A DNA stretch of 64,000 nt from Burkholderia cenocepacia (GCF_900446215.1 NZ_UAQZ01000014.1:62001-126000); one strand, 5' to 3'. Shown: positions 32,444 through 41,094, numbered from the stretch's first letter. Notes: generated from the letters alone by a model not told the origin. Translations and numbers: made by a program.

Positions 32444-34069
32444 ATGCGATCCGTACTCTTGAAATCCGACATCATGACCAGCCAAGTTCCGGCTGCGCTC
32501 AACAGCGATCCGTGGCTGATCGCCACCGAAGCGCAGCGGCAGACGGCTGAGCTGCGCTTCCAGCTGATCGGCCCCGGCGTGCAGCTGATCCAGGCCGGCG
32601 CCAGCGTCAACAACGTTGCGGCGCTGCTGGCCGAGCGCTTGCGCGACACCGATTCGGCCGTGCAAAAGCAACTGCTGGCCCGCCTGGGCGAGGTGCCGTC
32701 CGTGTCCACGCTCAAGCGCTGGCTGTCCGGCTACCGCCGCGAAGGCAAGGTCGGCCTGCTGTCGGCCCATACCGGCCGCGTGCGCAAGGATTACGGCTGG
32801 GAGCTGCGCGCAACCGCGCTGTACAACCTTCCCAGCAAGCCGACCTACGCAGCGGTCGCGCTGAAGCTGCGCAAAGAGGGATTCGACACCGCGACCGACT
32901 CGCGCGTGACGCGTTACTTGAAGTCGCTGCCGGCGACGCTCGGCGAGAACAGCCCGGCCCGCGTCGGCAAACACCTGCACAAGCTGCGGCACCAGAAGTA
33001 CCAGCCGCGCACGCTCGAACAGATCAAGGTGGGCGACATCTACGCAGGCGACGGCCACACCAGCGATTGCTACGTGGCGCATCCGAACACGGGCGGTCTG
33101 TTCCGGCCGGAGCTGACGGCGTTCATCGACATCCGTTCGCGGTACGTGCCGGGCTGGTATCTGTCCGAGTCCGAATCGGCGCTGTCGACCGTGTTCGCGC
33201 TGTCGCACGCGATGCAGACCTATGACCACCTGCCGCTGTTTCTCTACCTGGACCGTGGCGCAGGCTATCGCGCCAAGATGCTGAACGACCAGGCGACGGG
33301 TTTCTACGCACGTTTCGAAATGGACGTGATCGGCGCGCTGCCGGGCAATCCACACGGCAAGGGCTGGATCGAACGCTGGTTTCGCACCGTGCGTGACCAT
33401 CACGACAAGTTTTTCGCGGGCGGGCAGTTCTACTGCGGCAACGACATGGCTGCCGAGGTGAATCGCCGTCTGTCCGTCGAGGTGCGTTCGGGCAAGCGTC
33501 GCCTGCCGTCACTGGCCGAGTACATGGCGAGCCTGGCGAACTTCATCCACGAATACAACCACACGCCGATGGACGTGCTGGACGGTCGCACGCCGGCCCA
33601 GGTGTGGGCGTCGCTCGAACGCAATCCGGTCGTGCTGTCCGCCGAAGCGATCGTCCGGCCGCGCGAGAAGCGCACCGTGCGCCGCCAGATGGTCGAGCTG
33701 CACAAGCGCCAGTACTACGCGGCCGAGCTGGCGCTGTACGACGGCAAGTCGCTGACGATCGAATACGACCTGCACGACGACCGCACGGTGTGGCTGTACG
33801 ACGCGAAAGACCGGTTCGTGTGCCAGGCCGCGATCGTCCGCACTATCGGCGTCGTACCGCAGTCGCGCCTGGAAGAGCAGCGCGAAAAACGCCTGCAAGG
33901 CCAGGTCAAGCGGCTGGAACGCAAGGCCGACGAAGCCCGTGCTCGTGCCCAGGACAGCATCACCGTCGACGAACAGCTTGCCCACCTGCCGGACCTCAAC
34001 GTCCAACCCGTCATCGATCTGGATCGCCCTGGCAAGGGCATCGTGATCGACCTGCTCGACAACGAATAA
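32444..34069 (+). CDS. Transposase, MuA-like DDE recombinase
   Basis: A 541-aa transposase that joins phage ends to target DNA. The N-terminal part has helix-turn-helix regions for end binding (STLKRWLSGYRREG). The DDE catalytic core is complete: Asp in YAGDGHTSD, Asp in FLYLDRGAGYRAK, Glu in GKGWIERWFRTV. A C-terminal basic coiled segment (EEQREKRLQGQVKRLERKADEA) fits the MuB-contact domain. The ATG at 32474 is an alternative start. It is shorter than MuA (663 aa), like other Burkholderia and Pseudomonas transposable phages. Confidence 0.94.
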   Translation: MRSVLLKSDIMTSQVPAALNSDPWLIATEAQRQTAELRFQLIGPGVQLIQAGASVNNVAALLAERLRDTDSAVQKQLLARLGEVPSVSTLKRWLSGYRREGKVGLLSAHTGRVRKDYGWELRATALYNLPSKPTYAAVALKLRKEGFDTATDSRVTRYLKSLPATLGENSPARVGKHLHKLRHQKYQPRTLEQIKVGDIYAGDGHTSDCYVAHPNTGGLFRPELTAFIDIRSRYVPGWYLSESESALSTVFALSHAMQTYDHLPLFLYLDRGAGYRAKMLNDQATGFYARFEMDVIGALPGNPHGKGWIERWFRTVRDHHDKFFAGGQFYCGNDMAAEVNRRLSVEVRSGKRRLPSLAEYMASLANFIHEYNHTPMDVLDGRTPAQVWASLERNPVVLSAEAIVRPREKRTVRRQMVELHKRQYYAAELALYDGKSLTIEYDLHDDRTVWLYDAKDRFVCQAAIVRTIGVVPQSRLEEQREKRLQGQVKRLERKADEARARAQDSITVDEQLAHLPDLNVQPVIDLDRPGKGIVIDLLDNE

Positions 34070-34078
34070 GGAGTGACC

Positions 34079-35071
34079 ATGACTTCGAAGAACCAAAACG
34101 ACAACGCCGTGGCCGTTCCGGTCGAGTGGCCCGAGCACTACAGCGAAGCGAACCGGGCCGAAGCAGCCGCCATCGTGGCGCAGCTCGCCGAGATCGGAAA
34201 GACGCGCTCGTGGCTCTCGCGCCTGTCGCGCGTCAACGTCGGCACCATGTCCACGGTGCTGAACGGCAAGTACACGACCGAGCCGACGAAGTGGCTGCGC
34301 ATGATGTCCGATGCGCTGTCGACGTACACCGGTCGCGCGACGATCAACACGATGCCGCACGTCCAGACGAGCGTGTCGCAGCTCGCAAATGTCGTGTGCG
34401 ACCGCGCCCGGAAGTACCGCAATTTCGGCGTGTTGACGGGCTTCGTTGGTGTTGGCAAGACGGACGCCGTGCGCCAATACAAGGAACAGAACAGCCACAC
34501 CATCATCATCGAAGCCAACCCGAACATGTCGCCAGCCGTGATGCTCGATGAGCTGCTGACGGCATCGTCGGCCCCGATGGCGCGCACGCTCGATGCCAAG
34601 TTTGCGTCGATCACCGAGGCACTGACGGGCACGACGTATCTCATCATCGTCGACGAAGCCGAAACGATGATGCCGAGCTGCCTGCACTACCTGCGCCGCA
34701 TTCGCGACAAGGCCGGGATCGGCATCGTCCTGGTCGGCACCGATCGGCTGCTGCAGCTCATCAAGCCCAGCTACGGCCAGTTCGATCAAATCCGCTCGCG
34801 CGTCGGTTTCTGGCCGCAGGTCGTTCGCGGTGTCTCGCGCGAGGATGCAGACGCGCTGGCGCAGGCTGCGCTGGATGACCAGGGCGAGCTGTCCGGCGAA
34901 GTGCTGGACGCACTCTGGCACTACTGCCGCGGCTCGGCCCGGATGCTCATCGAGAACTTTATTCCGGCGCTGCGCGACTACGGCCTGAAGAAGAACCACG
35001 ATCTGTCGGCCGATCTGGTGCACGCGGTCGCACGCGACGCGCTGCTGCTCGGCGACCAGCGCAACGCGTGA
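34079..35071 (+). CDS. Transposition ATPase, MuB-like
   Basis: A 330-aa AAA+ protein that coats target DNA and activates the transposase. The N-terminal helix-turn-helix (SWLSRLSRVNVGTMSTVLNG) is as in MuB. Walker A is FVGVGKTDAV, Walker B LIIVDEAE, sensor region GIVLVGTDRLL. The ATG at 34079 is five bases after AGGAG; a GTG two codons earlier overlaps that site. It starts nine bases after the transposase stop. Confidence 0.93.
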   Translation: MTSKNQNDNAVAVPVEWPEHYSEANRAEAAAIVAQLAEIGKTRSWLSRLSRVNVGTMSTVLNGKYTTEPTKWLRMMSDALSTYTGRATINTMPHVQTSVSQLANVVCDRARKYRNFGVLTGFVGVGKTDAVRQYKEQNSHTIIIEANPNMSPAVMLDELLTASSAPMARTLDAKFASITEALTGTTYLIIVDEAETMMPSCLHYLRRIRDKAGIGIVLVGTDRLLQLIKPSYGQFDQIRSRVGFWPQVVRGVSREDADALAQAALDDQGELSGEVLDALWHYCRGSARMLIENFIPALRDYGLKKNHDLSADLVHAVARDALLLGDQRNA

Positions 35072-35078
35072 GGCCATC

Positions 35079-35267
35079 ATGACGAATCAAACCGATTCCC
35101 ACATCACGATCCGCCATACGGCCGGTCGTACCACCGTGCGTGCCACGGGACGCTATGCGCGACCGTTCCTCGACGCGCTCGCGAACGGTGCGCCTTCCGG
35201 CGAGGCCGCCGCATTCTCGGCGTGGCTGACGTTCCAGCCGCGTACAGCCAGCGAGGTGACGGCATGA
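35079..35267 (+). CDS. Hypothetical early phage protein
   Basis: A 62-aa protein, seven bases after the MuB-like gene and overlapping the next gene by four. It has a basic N-terminal beta-like stretch (HITIRHTAGRTTVRATGRYARPF) and an Ala-rich C-terminus. No family recognised. Its tight packing in the early operon is the main support. Confidence 0.6.
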   Translation: MTNQTDSHITIRHTAGRTTVRATGRYARPFLDALANGAPSGEAAAFSAWLTFQPRTASEVTA

Positions 35268-35569
35268 AGCGCCTGCCCAATCTGACTGCCGGGCCGGTGC
35301 TGGCCGAGCTGCTGTCGGGCCTGCGTCGCGTGCGTGCCGAGCTGCGTCGCCTGGTCGTACGTGTTCGCGCGCAGTGCCAGCTGCGCCGCATTGATCGCGA
35401 CGAGCGGCGTGCGGCGCGTGACCTCGACTGGATGCGCCGCGAGCTGGACCGCACGCAGACGAACTTCACGTTGCTCCAGGGCGCGTATGCGAATCAGCGG
35501 CGCGCGCTCTACCGTCGCTTACAGGACACCGCCGTCGAGCGCACGGGAGGCAGCAATGCCGCTTCCTGA
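35264..35569 (+). CDS. Hypothetical early phage protein, Arg-rich coiled coil
   Basis: A 101-aa, strongly basic helical protein (GLRRVRAELRRLVVRVRAQ, then DWMRRELDRTQTNF) with heptad spacing typical of a coiled coil. It starts in a four-base overlap (ATGA) with the gene before. Possible nucleic-acid contact through the Arg clusters; function unknown. Confidence 0.6.
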   Translation: MKRLPNLTAGPVLAELLSGLRRVRAELRRLVVRVRAQCQLRRIDRDERRAARDLDWMRRELDRTQTNFTLLQGAYANQRRALYRRLQDTAVERTGGSNAAS

Positions 35570-36143
35570 AGTCGTTTGCCCGAACTGCCGCGCCCGCATG
35601 AGCCTGGACGTGATCCTGGCCGACGACAGCATGCGCGACATCGTAATGGCGCTCGCCGACATTCATCCGGCCGGCGAAACGCTGGTCAAGCCGCTGCTGC
35701 GCTATCTCGGCCTGTTCGGGCCGCGCAAGTCGCAGATGGCATGGGGCCGCATGGCTGCGCTGATGCGCGAGCTGGTGCCCGAAATGCGCGCGGCACAGGT
35801 GAGCTGGAACGGGACCACGTACGCGGCACCGATCGACACCTGGGCGGCGGCGCTGGCATACGCCGTCGACCAGGCGCACGCCGGGAAGCTCGATTTGCCC
35901 CTGAAGTCGCACGGCTGGCTTCGATCGGTGATGGCCAGCCGAAGCGCCCGCGCGGCTGGACGAGTCGAGGATGCCCGAGAAGCGCAGCTGCGCGGCGTGT
36001 CCGGCACTGGAACGGTCGAAGAGCGGCGAACGCCAGTGCCGCCCGAGCCCGGCCCGATACACGTCGACGCCACGCTGCCGAAAGCTGAAATGCCCGCACA
36101 CATCCGCCAACAACTGAAGCTGAAACCAAGGAACCCATCATGA
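35556..36143 (+). CDS. Hypothetical early phage protein with N-terminal CxxC
   Basis: A 195-aa protein from the ATG at 35556 (GGGAGG site). It opens with VCPNCRARMSLD, one CxxC pair that is half a zinc finger, then a helical region (LLRYLGLFGPRKSQMAWGRM) recalling replication-accessory proteins, and a polar Pro-rich end. I recognise no family. It overlaps the DUF3164 gene by four bases. Confidence 0.65.
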   Translation: MPLPEVVCPNCRARMSLDVILADDSMRDIVMALADIHPAGETLVKPLLRYLGLFGPRKSQMAWGRMAALMRELVPEMRAAQVSWNGTTYAAPIDTWAAALAYAVDQAHAGKLDLPLKSHGWLRSVMASRSARAAGRVEDAREAQLRGVSGTGTVEERRTPVPPEPGPIHVDATLPKAEMPAHIRQQLKLKPRNPS

Positions 36144-36766
36144 CCGAGCAGACGATTGAAACCATTCCCGCCGGCTACCGCAAGAACGCGCGGGGCCATC
36201 TGGTGCCGGAAGCCACGATCCGCGACATCGACCTGGAACGCGATGGCCTGGTGCGCGAGCTGATCGTCGCTGTGAAGGCGCAGCAGGCTGCGCTGCGCAA
36301 GCTGAAGGAGCGCGCATTCGGCGACGCCAACGCGTTCATTTCGCTGTCGGCCGACAAGTACGACGTGAAGATCGGCGGGGCCAAGGGCAACGTGACGTTG
36401 CATTCGTTTGACGGTGCGCTGAAGGTCGTCATCCAGCGCGCGGAAAACATGTCGTTCGACGAGCGCCTGCAGGCGGCGAAGACCCTCATCGACGAGTGCA
36501 TCAACGAATGGGCGCGCGGCAGCGATCCGAAGATCCAGGTGCTGGTTCAGCAGGCGTTCGAGACGGACAAGGAAGGCAAGATCAACGTCGGCCGCGTACT
36601 TGCGCTGCGCCGCTTGGAGATCACGGACGACAAGTGGCAACGCGCCATGCAGGCGATCGGCGAGTCGGTGCAGGTCGTCGGCACGAAGACGTATATGCGC
36701 TTCTACGAGCGCGTCGAGGGCAGCGAACAATACACGCCGATCAGCCTCGACTTCGCGTCGCTGTGA
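36140..36766 (+). CDS. Early phage protein, DUF3164
   Basis: A 208-aa protein. IPAGYRKNARGHLVPEATI at the start and the KYDVKIGGAKGNVTLHSFDG beta region in the middle are the pattern of DUF3164, a family found in the early regions of Mu-like phages. A helical C-terminus ends in YERVEGSEQYTPISLDF. Role unknown, possibly in replication or host takeover. Confidence 0.85.
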   Translation: MTEQTIETIPAGYRKNARGHLVPEATIRDIDLERDGLVRELIVAVKAQQAALRKLKERAFGDANAFISLSADKYDVKIGGAKGNVTLHSFDGALKVVIQRAENMSFDERLQAAKTLIDECINEWARGSDPKIQVLVQQAFETDKEGKINVGRVLALRRLEITDDKWQRAMQAIGESVQVVGTKTYMRFYERVEGSEQYTPISLDFASL

Positions 36767-36776
36767 GGGGCTGGCC

Positions 36777-37169
36777 ATGCACCTGCTCAATTTCCAGCTG
36801 CAGTTCGAGCCGCTGATAACCGGCGGCTACAAGCCACACACCATCCGTGCGAAACGTGCGGATGGCCGCGACCCGGAGCCCGGCGACGTGCTGCGCATGT
36901 ACGTCGAGCAGCGCTCGCCGCGCGCTCGGATCATCGCGCAGGAAGTCTGCGAATACGTGTCGGACATCCAGATTCTCCCGCCGCTCGGCGACCGCGTGCC
37001 GCAGGTATTCGTCGGCGCACGGTTGCTGGACGAGCTTGACGCGGAAGCGCTGGCCCGCGCCGATGGCTTCGATGGCTGGCGCGACATGGTGGCGTACTTC
37101 GCCGACCGGTACGGCCTGCCGTTCACCGGAAACCTGATCGGCTGGAACCGCACGCCGTCGTACGTCTGA
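36777..37169 (+). CDS. ASCH/PUA-like domain phage protein
   Basis: A 130-aa protein starting at the ATG at 36777. Features of the ASCH fold: HTIRAKRADGRDPEPGDVLRMY near the start, and the terminal block DGFDGWRDMVAYFADRYG with LPFTGNLIGW. ASCH domains resemble RNA-binding PUA domains and may bind RNA or modified nucleosides. In phages the role is unproven. Confidence 0.75.
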   Translation: MHLLNFQLQFEPLITGGYKPHTIRAKRADGRDPEPGDVLRMYVEQRSPRARIIAQEVCEYVSDIQILPPLGDRVPQVFVGARLLDELDAEALARADGFDGWRDMVAYFADRYGLPFTGNLIGWNRTPSYV

Positions 37170-37231
37170 TTGCAGTAACGCCCGCCGCGAGCGCTTCGCG
37201 GCTACCTACCTCAACCAGGAGAAACACCCTC

Positions 37232-37504
37232 ATGAACAAGTCGCAACTCATCGACGCCGTGGCGAAGAACGCCGAGCTGACGAAGGCCCAGGCGGCTCAA
37301 TCCGTCGAAGCCGTGCTGAACGCGATCCAGCTCGGCCTGCAGGAAGACGGCGACGTGGCGCTGTCGGGCTTCGGCACCTTTGCCGTGGCAGCGCGCAAAG
37401 CACGCACCGGCCGCAATCCGGCGACGGGCGAATCGATCCAGATCGCCGCCAGCAAGGCCGTGAAATTCAAGCCCGGCAAGGCACTGAAAGACGCCGTGAA
37501 CTGA
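37232..37504 (+). CDS. Phage-encoded HU-family DNA-binding protein
   Basis: A 90-aa histone-like protein. It starts MNKSQLIDAVAKNAELT and has the DNA-bending arm sequence ARKARTGRNPATGE and the IAASKAVKFKPGKALKD ending, all as in HU. Mu transposition needs HU and IHF from the host to shape the transpososome, so this gene may supply a matching architectural protein. It has its own AGGAG site and 60-bp leader. Confidence 0.92.
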   Translation: MNKSQLIDAVAKNAELTKAQAAQSVEAVLNAIQLGLQEDGDVALSGFGTFAVAARKARTGRNPATGESIQIAASKAVKFKPGKALKDAVN

Positions 37505-37580
37505 TGCGAAACGCCCGCGCGAGCGGGTGTCTATCCGGCGTGGTGGCCGGGTACTGACGATGCAGCCGAGGAACCCCAAA

Positions 37581-38414
37581 ATGACGAAAAATGAACAGAG
37601 CGTGACGGGCACGCACTCACCGCAGCAGGTCGCCGCTGACCTGTTTCGCATTGGCGAGAACCCGAATTTGCCAGCGTGGCAATACCCGGTGCTGCAGCGG
37701 GCAATCGGACTGCTGGCGTCTCCTGTCGAGCAGTCCGCAGCAGCGCAAGTCGAAGAAATGATTCGCTTCTGCCCCGAGTGCGGTCGGCTCGCGGATATTC
37801 CGGTCGGTTACGAAGCGTGCTGCCCGGACTGGTCGGAAGCGCGGATGGTCCCGAAGCGCTTCGCGGAACTATGCGCGGAGACGTTCAGGCTTTGCGTCAG
37901 CCGGCCGGGTCTGAATTCGGCATCCTCGCCTGCGGACAAGCGGGCTGCGTTCAGCTCCGACGATCTAGATTTCGCACCGGACGCGCAGCATACGGTCGCG
38001 GATATGGCGAACATCGGCTATGCGTTGCTTGAACAGATTGTGCGAATGGTGCCCGGCTATAGCTGGAACGACTCGCCGGTCGAGATCGTCAGCGACCTCA
38101 TCAACGAGCGCGACGAAGCCCGAGCTTCCACTACCAACGAGCCGGAGGCCGAGGGGTTCACCTACGCGACCAAGCAGGCGACAGCGTGTGCATCGTGCGG
38201 CGAGCATAAGCACACGCCTCTTCGCGTTGATCGGATGGGCGGCTACGTTTGCCTGACGTGTATCGATCACGAGCTGGACCGTTCCGTGGCGTTGGCCGAC
38301 GACCAGCGTGCTGCCGTCGAATTCGCGCTCGGCGCGTGCGCGGGGCACGTTTCCGGCGAGCGTCATGTGCCAGCGCTCGAATCGTTGCTGTCTGCCACGC
38401 AGGAGGCACGATGA
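37581..38414 (+). CDS. Hypothetical phage protein with two zinc ribbons
   Basis: A 277-aa protein. The first CxxC region is MIRFCPECGRLADIPVGY with CCPDW after it; the second is CASCGEHKHTPLRVDRMGGY with CLTC, a clean four-Cys ribbon. The C-terminal helix ADDQRAAVEFALGACAGH is common in phage accessory proteins that carry variable middles. Start ATG at 37581 after CCGAGGAA; an ATG seven codons upstream is possible. Function unknown. Confidence 0.65.
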   Translation: MTKNEQSVTGTHSPQQVAADLFRIGENPNLPAWQYPVLQRAIGLLASPVEQSAAAQVEEMIRFCPECGRLADIPVGYEACCPDWSEARMVPKRFAELCAETFRLCVSRPGLNSASSPADKRAAFSSDDLDFAPDAQHTVADMANIGYALLEQIVRMVPGYSWNDSPVEIVSDLINERDEARASTTNEPEAEGFTYATKQATACASCGEHKHTPLRVDRMGGYVCLTCIDHELDRSVALADDQRAAVEFALGACAGHVSGERHVPALESLLSATQEAR

Positions 38415-38578
38415 CGCTTGTTCGTTACGTCGTGATAGCGCTGTCTGCCGTTGGCGCAGCGGTCGTCGCGGCGATGCTGCTCGACGGCTTGGGTATCGGC
38501 CACGTTCGCATCTACTTCGGTGCCGATCCGCTCGTGTGCACCGTGCCCACCGAAACCTCGCGGGGAGTGACACTGTGA
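38411..38578 (+). CDS. Small phage membrane protein
   Basis: A 55-aa protein with AGGAGG eight bases before its ATG and a single transmembrane segment (VVIALSAVGAAVVAAMLL). It overlaps the gene before by four bases and the next by one. Such small early membrane proteins may alter the host envelope; nothing more can be said. Confidence 0.6.
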   Translation: MTLVRYVVIALSAVGAAVVAAMLLDGLGIGHVRIYFGADPLVCTVPTETSRGVTL

Positions 38579-38898
38579 TGGACGTGAAGATCTTCTATGA
38601 GGTCGTCGATGGCGAAGAAGTGGAAACGGTGCGCGGCGATAGCATTCGACTGCCGTACACCGACGCTTCGTTCGGCATGCACGCGGACTGCGACACCTGG
38701 GGGCGAGTCGTCGGCTGGACCGTCACGCACCTGCTGTCCGGAGCACCGGTCGGGACGGGCCGCACGCGGGACGCGGCATTCGCAGCCGCCATCGCGTACG
38801 TCGAGCAAAACAAGCCGCACCTCGCGTCGATGTTTGCGAACGCCGCTCAGGCCCGTGTGTTACTCGAGCACCTGCAACGTAAAGCGGAGGCCCGCTGA
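38578..38898 (+). CDS. Hypothetical early phage protein
   Basis: A 106-aa soluble protein beginning MDVKIFYEVVDGEEVETVRGD. It looks like a beta sheet followed by two helices (TRDAAFAAAIAYVEQ, ANAAQARVLLEHLQ). The region GWTVTHLLSGAPVGTGRTRD is distinctive. The ATG shares a base with the preceding stop. No family recognised. Confidence 0.6.
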   Translation: MDVKIFYEVVDGEEVETVRGDSIRLPYTDASFGMHADCDTWGRVVGWTVTHLLSGAPVGTGRTRDAAFAAAIAYVEQNKPHLASMFANAAQARVLLEHLQRKAEAR

Positions 38899-38899
38899 C

Positions 38900-39340
38900 A
38901 TGGCGCTGTCCACAGATCCGTCGAAGCGCGACAGCCAGATGGTTCGCCTGAAGGCGATGAAGGCCGGCATGAGCGAAGACCAGTACAAGGATTGGCTTCT
39001 GGCGCACTTCGGCGTGCGCTCGGCCACCGAGCTGTCAGCCAAGCAACGTCGCGAGGCGCATGCACGGCTGCACAAGCTGCTCGACTCGATGAAGCCGCAG
39101 GCCGCTGCTGGTGCATGGAACGAACCGCAGCTGCGCAAGCTGTCCGCGTTGTGGGCGCAGCTCGCGATGTGCGGCGCGGTGCGCGTGAACACGGCCGAAG
39201 CGTTGGAATCGTGGGCGACAGGTCGCATTCCGACGCTTGCCGCGCTGCGCTTCGCCCGAGCCGACCAGCTGCAGTATCTGATCGAAGCCGCGAAGAAATG
39301 GTTGCTTCGCGTGCAACCTGATGCCGAAACGACCGCATGA
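38900..39340 (+). CDS. GemA-like regulator, Mu gp16 (DUF1018)
   Basis: A 146-aa protein with the gp16/GemA pattern: YKDWLLAHFGVRSATELSAKQRREA, then the LRKLSALWAQLAMCGAV block. In Mu, GemA alters host gene expression and DNA supercoiling during development. It overlaps the Mor-like gene by four bases, matching the usual gemA-mor order. Confidence 0.88.
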   Translation: MALSTDPSKRDSQMVRLKAMKAGMSEDQYKDWLLAHFGVRSATELSAKQRREAHARLHKLLDSMKPQAAAGAWNEPQLRKLSALWAQLAMCGAVRVNTAEALESWATGRIPTLAALRFARADQLQYLIEAAKKWLLRVQPDAETTA

Positions 39341-39735
39341 ATACGCCGCCCCTCATCAACCGTGCTGCGCTGCCCGAGCTGCTGCGCGAACTCATCGACT
39401 GCGTTGGTGAGGCGGCTGCGTTCGCGCTGATCGACTGGCGCGGCGGCGCATATCTGTCGGTGCCCAAGCGAGTCGATCCGCAGCACATGCTGGTCGAGCA
39501 CATTGGCCCAGTCGCGTTCGTCGCCCTGGTCGAGCGCTTCGGTGGCGAGACTGTCATGCTGCCGAAGAAGGACGCCGTGACGCGCCAGCAACGGCATCAG
39601 ATCGTTCGCCAGCTCCGCATGGAACGGCTCACGGTCGACCAGATCGCGATCCGCACCGGGTACACAATGCGCCGCGTGTTCCAGATACTCGGCGAGCATC
39701 CCGCAGAACCGTCCAGCGGCGACCTGTTCGAGTGA
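39337..39735 (+). CDS. Mor-type middle/late transcription activator
   Basis: A 132-aa Mor/C-family protein. The N-terminal part forms the dimer domain (LPELLRELIDCVGEAAAFALI), and the C-terminal helix-turn-helix is LTVDQIAIRTGYTMRRVFQI. In Mu, Mor activates the promoter of C and C activates late genes; here only one such gene is present, so it may activate late promoters directly. The proposed binding dyad lies 163 bases downstream, ahead of the protease gene. Confidence 0.9.
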   Translation: MNTPPLINRAALPELLRELIDCVGEAAAFALIDWRGGAYLSVPKRVDPQHMLVEHIGPVAFVALVERFGGETVMLPKKDAVTRQQRHQIVRQLRMERLTVDQIAIRTGYTMRRVFQILGEHPAEPSSGDLFE

Positions 39736-39948
39736 TCGCCGCCCCCTCCAGCCAGACCCTTTTCAAAAAGCGCTGAAACGTCATCAAAAACCGCTGATGA
39801 CCTGTTGGACGACTCTACGGTCGTCCGACCCCGCCAACGGCTCCTAGGCCGTTTAAATCCGTCTCCCTCCCAGATCGCCACAGAGAACCATTTGCTTGTG
39901 AAATGGTTCACCATTTTTTCCTGTTCCGCGCCCCGCAGACTGCGAGGC
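39736..39948. promoter_or_regulatory. Control region before the rightward late operon
   Basis: This 213-bp gap contains a GTCATC/GATGAC stem-loop (about 39780-39802), an AT patch with TTTAAAT near 39852, and the dyad GTGAA-ATGG-TTCAC followed by CCATTTTTTCC. No coding frame. It is the obvious place for the late promoter that drives protease to fibres. Confidence 0.6.
39898..39911. promoter_or_regulatory. Candidate late-activator site 2
   Basis: GTGAA-ATGG-TTCAC, the most symmetric of the three copies (GTGAA/TTCAC perfect), 38 bases before the ATG of the protease gene and downstream of the Mor-type activator gene. Confidence 0.6.
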
Positions 39949-41094
39949 ATGGACACGACCACTTCTCCCCAAGCCAAGGGCCTCGCCAACTGGATCGAGG
40001 TGTTTCGCGCCGGCAACCATGTTGCAGCTGACGGGCGACCAATCAGCTTCTCGCGCGCCGATCTCGACCAGATGGTCGAGAATCACGCGCTTGGCGCAGC
40101 GCCCGCCGTGCTCGGTCATCCGAAGCACAACGATCCGGCCTATGCCTGGACGGCCGAGCTGAAGCGCGACGGCGATCTGCTGTTCGCGCGCTTCGAAGAC
40201 ATCAACCCGCAGTTCGAAGCCGGCGTCGAGTCCGGCGCGTACCGCAATCGTTCCGTGTCCGTGTTCAAGGACCAGCAGCGCGGCTGGCGCGTGCGCCATG
40301 TCGGCTGGCTCGGCGCAGTCGCACCTGCGATCGACGGCCTGCGGCCGGTCGAGTTCGCGGACGGCCAGGAGTTTTTCGAGTTCGCCGCGCCCGGTGTCAC
40401 GCAGCTCGGTTGGGGGCTTGAAACGGCTGCCCGCCTGTTCCGTAGTGTTCGCGAATGGCTGATCGGCGACCGTGGCCAGGACGTGGCCGATGCCGTGGTG
40501 CCCAACTGGCAGATCGATTCCATCGAAGAAGCTGCGCGTGCGGCAAACGACGTTGAGCCCGTCGTCGCAGCTTCCGCTTTTTCTCACCCCGGAGGTAACG
40601 ACGTGACCATCACGCAGCAAGACCTGGACCGTGCGCGCCAGGAAGCCATGACTCGGGGCCGCGAGGCCGCAACCGCTGAATTCAGCCAGCGCATCGCCGA
40701 TGCCAACGCCCGTGCCGAAACCATCGAAGCCGAGCGCCGCGCCGAACGCATCTCGACGCAGATCGCTGGCTGGGTCAAGGAAGGCCGCGTGCTGCCCGCC
40801 GAACAGTCCGGCTTGGCCGAGTTCATGGCGCAGATTGAAGCCGGCGGCCAGTCGTTCGAATTCGCCGCCAGCAACGGCACCGTGAAGAAGACGCCCGCGC
40901 AGTGGTTCGCCGAGTTCATGTCGGCACGCGCGCCGGTCGTGAAGCTGGGCCAGCGCGACATCGGCGACGCACAGACCGATGCCACCGACCCGCAGGCGAT
41001 CGCGAACGCGGCCACCGAGTTCATGAAGAGCCAGTCCGACAAGGGCATCACGGTGTCGTACGCCGACGCCGTGCTGCATGTCAGCAAGGGCTGA
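39949..41094 (+). CDS. Prohead protease/scaffold, Mu gpI-like
   Basis: A 381-aa protein. The N-terminal protease domain has the segments FSRADLDQMVEN, APAVLGHPKHNDPAYAW and the GAYRNRSVSVFKDQQ block, characteristic of the Mu I family. From about residue 219 the sequence becomes a Glu/Ala/Arg-rich coiled coil (ITQQDLDRARQEAMTRG onward), the scaffold part. A separate translation start lies at that point. In Mu the same layout gives gpI (protease) and gpZ (scaffold). Confidence 0.88.
   Translation: MDTTTSPQAKGLANWIEVFRAGNHVAADGRPISFSRADLDQMVENHALGAAPAVLGHPKHNDPAYAWTAELKRDGDLLFARFEDINPQFEAGVESGAYRNRSVSVFKDQQRGWRVRHVGWLGAVAPAIDGLRPVEFADGQEFFEFAAPGVTQLGWGLETAARLFRSVREWLIGDRGQDVADAVVPNWQIDSIEEAARAANDVEPVVAASAFSHPGGNDVTITQQDLDRARQEAMTRGREAATAEFSQRIADANARAETIEAERRAERISTQIAGWVKEGRVLPAEQSGLAEFMAQIEAGGQSFEFAASNGTVKKTPAQWFAEFMSARAPVVKLGQRDIGDAQTDATDPQAIANAATEFMKSQSDKGITVSYADAVLHVSKG
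40603..41094 (+). CDS. Nested in-frame scaffold protein, Mu gpZ-like
   Basis: A GTG at 40603 in the frame of the protease gene is preceded by GGAGGTAAC with seven bases between GGAGG and GTG, the strongest ribosome-binding site in the region. Translation from it gives a 163-aa protein equal to the coiled-coil C-terminus of gpI (VTITQQDLDRARQEA to the end). In Mu, Z is made this way in excess as scaffold. Evidence is the start signal and the domain boundary; product not proven. Confidence 0.78.
   Translation: MTITQQDLDRARQEAMTRGREAATAEFSQRIADANARAETIEAERRAERISTQIAGWVKEGRVLPAEQSGLAEFMAQIEAGGQSFEFAASNGTVKKTPAQWFAEFMSARAPVVKLGQRDIGDAQTDATDPQAIANAATEFMKSQSDKGITVSYADAVLHVSKG

Noticed and set aside
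31445..33403. A 652-codon frame opposite the early genes
   Set aside because: Spans two real genes on the other strand and has shadow composition.
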